64,000 nucleotides of DNA from Sesamum alatum (lineage: Eukaryota; Streptophyta; Magnoliopsida; Lamiales; Pedaliaceae), in NCBI GenBank assembly GCA_034509735.1, contig JACGWO010000005.1:33448479-33512478 (forward strand), written 5' to 3'. The notes under the pieces are model-generated. The model was not told the DNA's origin. It saw only the letters and a program-made list of their open reading frames with translations, and ran no database searches. The position numbers were made by a program, and so were the translations under genes. The stretch's first letter is position 1, and the number at the start of each line of letters is the position of its first letter. Shown one piece after another: positions 46,256-57,800 of this stretch.

Positions 46256-46800
46256 ATGGGCCTCGGCCATATGAATTATAGACTGTGGGCCATATAGGCC
46301 CAACCAGAACAAGCCCATGTTCCATAGGGCCCTTAAGACATCCACGTGTACATATGAAACGTTTTTAGATTTGCCGCGCTAAGGTCGTCCGAACCAGGTT
46401 CGAATCTTGTCATTTTCCCAAACCCGAGGTTCGGATCCGAACCTCAAGCCCCGCCCGTCACTCGCATCAATCCCGTACCATCACGCACTAATCTCCGCCC
46501 TTCATTTTATTCCTTCCTCAGTTTCCAACCGTCCATCATCGACAACAGAAACATAATCGACGGCGCCAGGACGATTGTTTAAATCTTGTCGAACTAAATG
46601 AATGAACTTGAATATTGCCCCATTTTTTAAAGGAGGAAGAGTTGAATCTGCGCATTTATTTTTTGTCCTGTCAACTTCTTCCGCACTCTCTCTTTCTCTC
46701 TCTAAAATTATATGCATGCCCTTAATTTTCTCTCTCTCTATATCTATGGTATACACGTATGTGTGAGCAATTCTGTGACGGAATCGTGTTTAGGTAGCTG
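46256..46800 (+). promoter_or_regulatory. Promoter and leader exon of the NEAP gene
   Basis: Cluster of GGCCC/GGGCC motifs (ATGGGCCTCGG, GTGGGCCATATAGGCCCAAC, AAGCCCATG, TAGGGCCCTT) at 46256-46335 (TCP/site II type), followed by a CT-rich leader. A donor TTTAG/GTAGCT near 46793 pairs with acceptor ATTTTCAG near 47266 for a 5'-UTR intron. Confidence 0.5.
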
Positions 46801-47328
46801 AAAATCAGTGAAGTCATAAGAAGTATGTGTTTCTTTTTAGCTTCTCGGTGAGATTTGTCCGGTTCATAATTACTCTTTGAATCTGCATGCGTGTTCATGA
46901 ACTGTATTTGCTCTGCCCTTTTTCATGGTTGGAAGCAAGAAATGTGTGGATGGGATCATTTCTCTTGAGGATGAGTAGTAATACTGTTTTCTTTTTCAAT
47001 AATTTTCTCAAAGTTCATTTTTTTTTTGAAATTTTGAACTGCGGAGTAAGAGGAATAGTCAACTAATAAGCTAGAAATGGATAATTAATTAATGGGTTTT
47101 AATCACAAGATTTTTGAGGTATTAAATGCTGCACGCAACCTGTTCACATGCAGATGGCAATATGTGTTTATGTGTGGGGTGGGGTGGGGTGGGTTGGCCT
47201 TCATTGATTGCAAAAGGTAGCAGCAAATAAAGGGCAGTGATTAAATGAATTCCTCTTTTATTTTCAGGGCTTGATTCAGTTTATCTGCGGAGCATTTAAG
47301 GGGTGTCGATTGGGGAGGAGCAGTGGTG

Positions 47329-50037
47329 ATGTCAACGCCGGAGAGGCCGGCGTCGTCGTTGACGGTGGTGAGGGAGGTGGATCCGTTGCTGAAGGATCTG
47401 AGTGAGAAGAAGCAAAGCTTCCGGCGGAACGTGGTGTCGCTGGCGGCGGAGCTCAAGGATGTCCGCAGCCGCCTAGCTTCTCAAGAACAGTCCGTCGCCA
47501 AAGAAACCCTAACTAGACAGGCATGCAGAAGATTCTGACTCATATGGTTGCATGTACTCCATGTGTTTTTTTTATTTGAATTGAGTTGGGTTTGAAATGG
47601 GTGTTGTCTTTTTGTCTTGTTTTGCACTGTAAAGGTGTTTCCTTGAGTGTCCCTGTGGCCCCCTCAGTTGATTTCAAGGAAGAAAAAGATGGATCTTGTA
47701 ATAAAAATTTAATTTCTTTTCTTGATTTTGGATTTTCAGGAAGCAGAAACTAAAGCCAAGAACATGGAGAAAGAGATAAGTAGATTGGAGAAGAGCTTAG
47801 AGGAGAGAGATATGAAGTTGCAGGCTTCAACATCTGCTGCTGAGAAGGTACTGTTTTTCTTTGTTTGCATGCTTCATTCAGTTGTATGGAGATGAGAATT
47901 TGCTTTTCTTGATTTTTGGGGCATAATATTTTGAGCTGATCTGATGTATCTTTTGGATCTAATCTTTGAATTGGCATTTTTGGGGTTTATATTATTGAGT
48001 AGATCCACTGCCAAACATATGGTACTTGTTGTCTTTTTGGATGCTTTTTGGCTTTTTCATGCTATTTGGGTAATGGGGATCATATTCAAATGTGGTCTAA
48101 CATATGAATTGTGTCTCTTTACAATAGTATTGTGATTTGAATGGTTCTAGGAACTTGTCTCCTCATAATTACCAGAAAGAGGAATCTTGTGAACATTATT
48201 AATTTGAACTACTTGGTGCTTTGTGTTAAGGACCATCACTGTACTTTTTTTAGTATTTATCTTCATCTATTTAAATGTTAGCATATTCATTTTCTCAATT
48301 CTTTTTCCTTTTTGCTTTTTCCACTAGTTTCCTCTTGTTTATTAGTATTAGTAATAATAGAATCGCCTTGAATTGCAGAAAAACAATTGATGTATTATTA
48401 TCAGTATATTTGGTCGGACGTGTTTTAAAAGTAGCTCTTGCCTCTCTATAAGAGCTTCTGTTTTCTATATGATTAGCGGTGTTTTGGGGGGGGGGGGGTC
48501 GGGTCCTTACTATTTCAAAACTTTATAAATGAGCACATTGCACTTCTGAACACGTCTGCATGTGTAACTTCGAAGAAATTGTAGGCTGGTTGATCTTCCA
48601 CATTGGATTTAGAATGATGATTAGAAATACCGGGCAGGCTTTCATTTTCTTGCATATATTTGTCACCAAACAGATGAAGCCGAGAATTTCTTCATGCTGT
48701 GTTACACTTGCCACTGCAGTCGACTTGCTAAATCTGGTTATATTCTTCAGTGTTGTTGTATTGGAAAAACTGATGATACCTGCTGCTCCTATGAGAATGA
48801 GTTACCTTTCCTCATGGCATGAATGCAATATCAGTGGGAGTTCTGTACTCTTAGGAGATATGATTTACTCTTTCTAGTTTCTTGTTGCTTGTGTGATTGT
48901 TTTTGTATGTAAGCGTATTATATTGATTACCCATCTTTATCCTGAAAGATTGTAATGATGATTTACTGCAGTATGTAAAAGAATTGGATGATCTGAGGTT
49001 GCAGCTTTCAGCAACTAGAGCAACCGCAGATGCAAGTGCGCTATCGGCACAATCTGCACAGTTACAGTGTTCGGCGTTGGTGAAAGAATTAGAAGAAAAA
49101 AATTGCTCTTTGAAAGAGCATGAGACTCGTGTAAATAAACTTGGAGAACAACTAGATCTTCTACAGAAGGATCTTCGAGCCAGAGAATTTTCTCAAATGC
49201 AGCTAAAAGATGAAGTCTCGAGAATTGAGCATGAGATCATGCAAGCATTAACCAAGGCTGGTGCAAATAAGGATTGTGAGCTTCGGAAAATTTTAGATGA
49301 GGTGTCCCCAAGGAACTTCGAAAAAATTAATAAGCTTCTGTCTGTAAAGGATGAAGAAATAGCCAAGCTGAGAGATGAAATCAGGGTTATGTCTGCCCAT
49401 TGGAAGCTTAAAACGAAAGAACTGGAATCTCAGGTTTGTTTCTCTTGACGATTCCTTCATCTAGCAGGAACTCTTTGCAGAACTCCTTGACTACTTGTGT
49501 ACAACTAATAGGCCTCTACCATTTTTTGACTAATTGTTCTACGAATAACGGACCCCTACCTCGTTTGTTGCACAGTTGGAGAAGCATCGTAGGACAGATC
49601 AAGAGTTGAAAAAGAAAGTTCTGAAGTTAGAGTTCTGTCTCCAAGAAGCTCGAGCTCAGACTCGCAAGCTACAAAGAGTAATACCACTTCCATCTTTTAC
49701 ATAGAGATATATTGCTTGATGCACATCTCTGTTAGCACAAAGTTCACACAGTGAACACGGCTCAAACATGCAAAGTTTGCTTAGCTAGTAGTTTTAGACT
49801 AAGTATTTTAATTTCTGGGACGGCTACTAATCACTTCCAATCTCGCTTATGTCTATTCTGCAGATGGGAGAGCGAAGGGACAAAGCTCTGAAGGAACTAA
49901 GAGACCAGTTGGCAGCCAAACAGCAGCCCGAATCTCTCACTCCGAGCAGCGAGAAGCAGAACTTCTGGGAGAGCTCAGGTTTCAAGATCGTTGTTTCAAT
50001 GTCGATGTTGATCTTGGTAGTGTTCTCCAAGCGGTAA
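47329..50037 (+). CDS. Nuclear envelope-associated protein (NEAP) family, coiled coil with C-terminal anchor
   Basis: Five exons, 47329..47520, 47740..47847, 48972..49433, 49576..49677 and 49864..50037, all phase 0, give 345 residues, the size of Arabidopsis NEAP proteins (At3g05830, At5g26770, At1g09470). Features: N-terminal [24 protein letters not shown] motif (here [20 protein letters not shown]), coiled coil from about residue 20 to 290, the near-invariant [20 protein letters not shown] segment, a basic patch, and a C-terminal hydrophobic anchor [19 protein letters not shown]. NEAPs attach to the inner nuclear membrane and bind SUN proteins and a bZIP factor. Intron 1 uses a GC donor (CAG/GCATGC). 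Introns 2-4 start with GT. Strong identity; the specific paralogue is probably the At1g09470 type by neighbourhood. Confidence 0.93.
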
Positions 50038-50840
50038 TGTTATTAGATTCATCTATTATAGGCTTGTATATGAGGATCAGATGTGTAGTAGATAAGACAA
50101 ATAGGGTAGTAGTCGGGCAGACAAGACGTCGTTGTTTTGCCTTAGAGAAATGTGTAATTGTAGGTCTCTTTCATTTTCATCAAACAGCTAAGCGGCCCTT
50201 CACTATAAGTATGAAACCTGCATTGTACGGCCACAAATTCTAGAATGAAAATATCAGGTTCGCATATTCCATTGAACTATTTTTGTGCTGTCAATTCCAA
50301 ACTAACACCTTTTCTTGCCCTCTCTATTAGAGTTGCCAAATCAAATAAAATTTACATGTAATTACACCAAACTTCATAGGGACAGTCTAACTATCCTATA
50401 AAATAAAAAGACAATCTTCCCAGAAAAATATTAAAGTCGGAAGAGATATAATTCGACCAAAAGCGCAAGAACGACAAGCAACTGAAAAGGAGAAAACTCG
50501 CAGTGCTGTTCATATATTCTGTCTACACCTCGCTGTTTTTTGGTGCTACAATACTAGTTTTTAAGCTTCTCAGGACATTAGATGCTACTACCTCTACAAG
50601 ATCTTAGTAATGGAAACAAGCTCTTAATACATCAATCTCCCCTCTCAAATACTATATTATATGTTATGTCCTAACAAGGATCTCAAGGACAACCAAGAAT
50701 AATTGCGGAAACTGCATCTAATGCTGATCAGATCCACCCTTGAGCACTATGTTTCCTGCAAAACACTGTACCTCCCAGACCTTTACATATACTTCTTGAG
50801 CAATGAGATTCTGATCGTTTGATTTTGGCTCTTAAGTATT
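50038..50840. other. Convergent 3' flanks of the NEAP and X8 genes
   Basis: The two genes converge here; the interval holds both 3' UTRs. No further gene seen. Confidence 0.6.
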
Positions 50841-52416
50841 CTAAACTAGCCTCCCTGTGACAATAGATGTCAGCACAACAATGCAGCCGATGAACGGCCG
50901 CAGACTGCTCGACATGGAAACCGAAGAAGAGTTGCCACTGAAAGGGCTATCTCCATAGCCTGTGGTGGCACCTCCCAGTGCAGGGTAGCTTGAATTCAAG
51001 ATGGCTGGTGGATTAGCAGTACTGCTAAGGTAGAGCAATTAAAGAGAATGCAATCAGAACTAATGCTAAGGGAAAAGTTGAGTGAAGATTTTCAATGCAG
51101 TTTGTGGGAAGTGATCTTTACCTGGTTGGTGTTGCTCCAGTAGAAGATGCTGTAGTTGGAGTAGGCGTCACTGGAGACGCAGTTGTTGGAGTTGGGGTCG
51201 TCGGAGACACTGTTGTTGGAGTTGGGGTCGTTGGAGATGCCGTTGTTGTTGGTGTTGAGGATGAAGCAGATGTTGCGAAAATGCAAGAACCAGAGCCTGT
51301 AATGATGCAAATCAGAAACATGTACAGAACTCAATCAATATCCACTTTGGCTGGAGCCTCACGGATTTATCCTTGAAAATGCGCCTCACTTGGGGCTTAT
51401 AAACCGTGCAAGCTACTCGTTCACAACCGACTTAGGATGTGAAGTAAAAAGGAAAAGAAATTCATCGTTGTTCGTGCTTACTTGGATTCACATTGGTGAT
51501 GGCAGCAGCACCTCCAAAATCACAGCTTGTTTGCACTGGATTCTTCTGGTAATAGCTGTTGAAGGCATATGAGGCATGGTTCTGGAGAGTGTTGGGATTG
51601 TAGCAGCTTGCACCTTGCTGGATTGCTGAACAGTCTGCTCCTCCAATCCCACAAGCATAATCCAAAGCCTGTTGAACAGTTTTCTCCGATACTCCATTCT
51701 TCGCCACACACCAGCTCTGCCCTGGAACTGCAGGTGCATTGGTGGCAGCAGGAGGCCCCACGGCTGGAGTCATGGTGGGAACGCTGCCTGTCGGGGTGGC
51801 AGGATTCGTCACTGGTTGGCCTCCAGGATTACTAGTGTTGGGAGTCGTTACCGGATTGGTCACCGGTCCTGCAGGATTTGTGGGACTTGTGGTAGGTGTT
51901 GTCGGAGAAACTGTTACCGGTGTGGAGACCGGAGTCGGTGTAACGGTGACGATCCCGGGGCTTGAACTATCAGGCGGCACAGTGACCGTGACAGGGTTTG
52001 TGGCTGCAGGATTAGTTACTAATTCTCTACGGAACAGATGGATCATCTGCTCATCTCTTGGAAGTTCTTGCTGATGAATACACTCAGCCGGAGACCGAAC
52101 AGCCCCTGCAAACAAAGGTTTGTTTGTAAGGCCTATGATCTTTGTCAAACTGTGTTTGCTGAATTGAAATGAATCATAGTTGATCTTGAATTGGTGTTTT
52201 GGCTCATAAACATACAAGATTAGGTTCAGTCATTCTTTGCTTTGTGTTCCTAATCAAGATGGTATTTTAAGGCATAAACAGATGTAATGATTTCAGATTG
52301 TAGTAAGATGGAAGTGTACAAGTCGAAAGAGAGGAAATGACATACATACCTGAGGAGCAGACAATGGGGATAGAGAGGAGGCATAAGAAGAGAAACTTGG
52401 GAGCTGCTGTGTCCAT
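50841..52416 (-). CDS. X8 (CBM43) domain GPI-anchored cell-wall protein
   Basis: Four exons, complement 52350..52416, 51482..52105, 51122..51296 and 50841..51021, give 348 residues. Order: signal peptide ([20 protein letters not shown]), a Thr/Pro/Val-rich extracellular linker (about 45-150), an X8 domain from Trp154 to about 237 ([63 protein letters not shown]), a second Thr/Pro tail of [14 protein letters not shown] repeats, and a hydrophobic C-terminus ([20 protein letters not shown]) expected to be replaced by a GPI anchor. X8 domains bind beta-1,3-glucan (callose), and PDCB relatives sit at plasmodesmata. There is no glycosidase domain. The extended linker before the X8 domain is longer than in PDCBs. 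Arabidopsis counterpart probably At1g09460, from memory of its position next to NEAP3 and haspin. Confidence 0.92.
51152..51241 (-). repeat. In-frame 30-bp minisatellite (3 units) coding the Thr/Pro tail of the X8 protein
   Basis: Three consecutive 30-bp units (51152, 51182, 51212), differing by a few bases, each encoding a (A/V)SP(T/V)TPTPTT decapeptide. Repeat-number change would lengthen or shorten the glycosylation-prone spacer without shifting the frame. Confidence 0.9.
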
Positions 52417-52517
52417 GTTGATGAGAGATGTTCTAATGCTATGGGATATCAAGAATGGAAATTTAGAGCTGAAAATTATGTGATTGAAGTTTATATAACA
52501 TTATTATGTGACAACAT

Positions 52518-52518
<1 letters not shown>

Positions 52519-52574
<56 letters not shown>
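52519..52574. repeat. (GA)n microsatellite upstream of the X8 gene
   Basis: About 27 GA units with one GC interruption, roughly 105 bp upstream of the start codon. A short (AC)n run follows at about 52734-52748. Confidence 0.95.
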
Positions 52575-52599
52575 AGAAAAGGGAGGTGAGATAAAGGTA

Positions 52600-54883
52600 A
52601 GAGAAAAGGAGGAAAAAGTAAAAGAGGGAAGGAATATGTCACAATGATGATAAAAGAAAAGTGCTTTCTTTGTCATAAAGAATGAGATTTGAATATGTTG
52701 TCCCTCCCCTCTATAGTGGAAACTATCAAGAAACACACACACACACACAGAGACATAAAAATAGTGCTGTGTTTGAATGGTAATTAAATTTCTAACAGTT
52801 TTGGGCAAAGTGGTGAGGGTGAGGGCAGATGCATATGCATATGCATGCACAAATGGAAAAGAAGAAGATGGAGCTTTATATCTCTTGACCATGTGGGAAT
52901 GACAAAGTCATTGGCCCACACATTTCTTCCTTTTTTCTTTAACATAGAGAAAGTTAAAGTAGTACTCTATGTGTCACTCATTAAATACAGAGTTAATTTT
53001 ATTTTACTCGTGTGAAAGTACTAATAAGTATAATGTTTTATTTGGAAGAAAGATAATAATAATAACAACACGACCGCTGAAATTTTAGAAACTAAAGCTC
53101 ACTACTTCCTATGTTTGGAAGGTCATGAGTAATCATATTTTGCTTTTTATTTATTTATTTATTTTTTTTAAAAAAGAGTATTGGGAAGCATTGAATTAAT
53201 ATAGAGTTTTGTGGGGACTTATTGTGATGACATTTTCTAAAGTGGTAATGAAAATTTTGCCCTACCACATAGAGAAAGATCCCATTTTCGAAGTCTCAGT
53301 CTGTCCATCCTCTCATACGACATCTCCAAAACCAAAACACTCTTATTTAATTGGTTGAACACAAGAAATGTTTTCGCAGCAAGACTTACTTTGTCCCTTT
53401 GCCTTCTCCTTAAAGATCATCACAACTCCCCGACCTTTGATTTTTCAATTCTTGTTCTATATATACATGTGAAATATCTGCCATTATATATTCAAGAAAG
53501 CATTGTATTCATTATTTTTCTCCAGAACAAAATATAAATTAGGTAGATGTCTTGGTATTAATTATATTTCAATTTAGAACGATAGATTATTATCTATCGT
53601 TGGCACTTGTTTAGTATGTTAAGAAGGGGATGAAATTTCAGATAAACTCACACTTTAAAAGCAATGAACATTAAAAAAAAAAAAAAAAAAAAAAAAAAGG
53701 AGGTGAGGCTGTCTCAAGAGATAATCTTGGACTTTATAAAAGCATAATCCTTGTTGGCTTACCAAACTAGGTCGAAAAAGCAAGATATTTATAGGACTTT
53801 TTCAAGCTTTATTACAGATTGGATTATGATAAGCATGGTAAAAAAAGACACCCTTCCACTGTTGTCCATTGCAAAACATGCTTGATAAAGGTTGAGCACG
53901 AGAAGTTTTGTCAAGTTCCAACAAATTGCCATTTGTTGTATATTGAGCAAATATTCTACCCAGTTTGTAATTAATGCTAGTTTAAACTATGTCTTGGGTA
54001 TCATGAATCCTATATGTCTACTGTTATTATTTATATATACTAAAGATGGTAGATGAATTCAGAAATGAAGGGTGGTTCCATTCGTATTATAAGTTGAATG
54101 AATGCACTATAAAATAATTGCACATATAGCTCTCTATAGTTGCGGAGAAGGATGAGAGTCGGCTGTTTGTTTCACTTTTCTTTCCTGATTTTGCGCCATG
54201 AGAATGAGATGACCCCCTCCTATCGCTTATTCGGATATGGATATATGATATTCGATTTCAAGAGACCCCACCCATGTGCTCTCATCTCATCTATCACTAT
54301 CAGCCCTCCATTCAAAATGAATCCTAAAGTATCTCATCTGACTCACTCTCACATCACCCTATAGCAAACAAAAAAAAACTGAGATATATTGGTGAAATAC
54401 CGATTTCAACAGATCCACTGCATTCATAATTATTGAATGAGAAGGGATGATGATGACGATGGGAAGGTAATGAATGTTGGAATAACATCCACCCTCGTCG
54501 TTTCATCCGATGGACATGATCAATATATCGAGTATATTACATCCAAGTGTTAATTATGTCGAGTGAGGGACGGATGCAATTTTGGTACTCAAAACCATAA
54601 TGTAAAGCGTGCTGCTGATTTCTCCCCATAAATCAAGGCGCTTTTGCTCTTAGCATACTTATAAATTTCATGCTGAATGTACCCCCAAAAGAATAATAAT
54701 AATAATTTCATGCTACTTTTGATTTTCTATAGACATGTAAGGTACTGAAAATGCGGTAATAAGAGAAACCAGGCTGGTTTCTAATAGAAAAAAGGTTTAA
54801 AAGCAGGGGAAACCTGCAACAGACATCGAAGCACAATTACTAGAACTGCTTACCATCGGCACGTTTCAAGTGCTGTTGCTTTG
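52600..54883. other. Intergenic between the X8 and haspin genes
   Basis: No gene. Contains a 28-base poly(A) tract near 53671 and an ATGCATATGCATATGCATGC palindromic run (opposite orientation) near 52830. Sequence after about 54800 is probably haspin 3' UTR. Confidence 0.5.
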
Positions 54884-57800
54884 TTATTCAGAGATCATTA
54901 AGTCACTGAAGAAAGGATCTGACGCTGCTTCTTTAGCAGAATTGTAGTTATTCAAGCGCTTCTTCAGAGAACGCAATTCTCTCTCATCTTTGGAGGTTCT
55001 TTCCTGATGTATTCAGTTTCATGTGACCAACCACACCAGATGTTTAATTAATATGAAAATAATGTTTATATTTTGGCAACTACTTCTTTCAGAGGAAAAC
55101 TGATTTATCATCAAGTACAGACATTGTAATACCATAATTCATGCCGAATATAACAAAGACAGTTCAGTATGAACAGAGACTTACATAGGATTTCTTTAAC
55201 AGCAAAATGTCCACCAAGTATTGCAGCCACAGCACGTTCGTCTTGGGGAAACTGTAAATCATTAGCCAACACGTAATTAACGTGGGCAAAAGATGAAAAG
55301 TTTGCCTTCACATAAGATTCATAACTTCCTTGGTTTTGTAGTTCTTAACACCAAATCAAGACTGCTTCACATGATCTTTTGAAGCCCTATTGCTTTTCCT
55401 ATTGATGGATTATTTACACACAACTCTGGTTACTTTTGATATTCGCAAACCAGAACTGACATGGTCAATGAGCAATTAGCTCTTCAGATTTCCAACTACG
55501 GAGCTGGCTCTTGATAGAGCACAAGATGGAAAGGAGGATCAACACTGAGAAATAAATATGAGATAAGATTTTTGTCAAAGTTGAGATGAGATTAAAAAAA
55601 AAAAAAAAAAACAGGAAAGTGGCACCAGAAAATTCTAAAATGAAGTACAGCCAAAATCTGAGATACAATAGAAAAGACAAGAACTCAGCTATCTGGATCT
55701 TAAACTCTACTGCTAGAAAGACCAAAAAGAATATACATGTCATGTGGTCTTGCTCCATTTCAGGTTTCTATGCACATCTATAAGTATCTCAAATGTAGTA
55801 ACATACTATATTAAAAGGGAAACACAATAACAAGTTACGGACATTGATCCAAACCAAATATTGGTGAACCAGTTTCAGTAGCTTATCACTGTTGTAGGCC
55901 AATGGAACATTTTTACAGAAATACTCCTGCATGTCTTAAGCAGATTGATGCGATGGAATCCAATTTTGTCATTTACTAACAAGGGCACATTCTGGTTCAC
56001 ATTTATTGATCAATATTCTTATGCTGAGCTTGATTCGCAAATTAGTTTTGGTTCACACTTGTATGGATGTCTTTTCCTGTGTAACATACTAAACAAGTTA
56101 AAACAGTAAAAATCTTTTAACAGATGTACCTTCCTTCCCAGCATTCATCAGTGACATCCCTCATCTTCCTATATGTATCTGCCTGCATTCATACCATGGC
56201 AGATCACTAGGTGATAACATATTGGACAAAAACATACAAGATATATGATTTGGATTCATTCCTTACTTGTTTATCCCCTTTTGGACCCTCAAAAAGTTCT
56301 GGGTCTGATGACAGGTCAAGAAAGAGTATATCGTCACCTGTTCACGCAATTTCGTTCCATATCAATTTCTGCAAAGTATGACTCATAATGTGGAGTTAAG
56401 TAAATAAATCTGGAGACCTGTATTAATCCTTGATAGGGTAAAATCAATTATAGAGATGAGCAATCCAAAAGTTGTGACTTGTAACTTCTTTCCTTCAAGA
56501 ATGAAATGCAGAGTAGCAGAACCTTTCCTACTTAAGAGAATATTCCCCCTGTTTAAGATTATATCCCCCAGTAAAAAGAAAATTTCAAGCCATGCGAAGC
56601 AATATGGTACAACTGATTCAAAGTATGACAACCAAACCAGTGCAAATCTCGGTGTTCAAATTCATAAGCAGCCTCTGCTACAGCTAACCCCAAGGTGACC
56701 TGCAATATATAGCTTACAGTCTGTAATAAAATAGGAAGAAACTAATGCGACCAGATAAGACTAGAAGACGCTATTACCTGAACTAATAAACTCCGCGCTT
56801 CATCAAAATTCAAAAGAACAAAGCTTTCAAGATCCTGACCACCATGTTCTTGAACGAAAACAACATAGCACTGAAAATAATTTTCTTAGTTGATTCAGTG
56901 AGGAAAATCAAATGGATGAACCACAAACCAACAAAACAGATGTTCAGCTTAAAAATTTAACAGAATGAAGCTATCTCAGAGTCAGCATTAGGCGCATACC
57001 TGATCTGCAGGAAAGTCTTTAGGATGGTCATTTTCTGAACCATACTTTCCGTCCCAGTCCTCCCATGCACTTATCAGAGCAGAATCGTAATATCCTTGGC
57101 ACACCCTCAAACTATGTGAATGCAAAACAATATGTAAGAATATGATTTCTTCTATACAAAACTGCTGGCCGAGCCTCGAATTAGATGCAAATATTCTTTA
57201 TGAAAGAAAGCAATAGAATTAGCATTTCGTGCAGATTGCACCATTATTGCAATTGAAGAGCAAAAGCATATAACCAAAAAAACAAAGCAAAAACAGTAAA
57301 ATTCAGATCGAGGGTAAAGCCACTCCTCTATTAAAAATAAGGCAACTTGCAGCATGTCATCCTTCAGCACGGAAGTGAACATGAGATACCACTAAGAAGA
57401 TTTAAGTCAATCCATCCAGAATCATATCCTGGATACTTTCATTAGTTGCATTCAGCATTGAGGCAACAGACCAACAATTATCTCAAGTAAAACCCTCATT
57501 CCTTCCTGGGCAACCACATTTTGAGTGCCTTGTGATTTGTATTGGCTAATGCTCCCATCCTACCTTGCTTACTATCCAAACATGCAATCAAGCATTAGCT
57601 CTTAAAGCAAAGAAGTATTCAGTTAATTATGGGATAAAGAAAGCTCACTCGACTGTTTGAATGAATGTAGTGCAGGCATTAGATACTTCACCCTCATGTC
57701 CCCTTAGATAATTGAGAGTGCAGGAAAGTACAACCTCTTCCAATAATTCTTCTGATTTCTGATGCATATCAAGGCACAGGATCAAAAACCAAAAGATGCC

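Noticed and set aside
51739..52074. 111-residue plus-strand Val/Gly-rich frame (and 51095..51376)
   Set aside because: Antisense of the Thr/Pro-rich linkers of the X8 protein.
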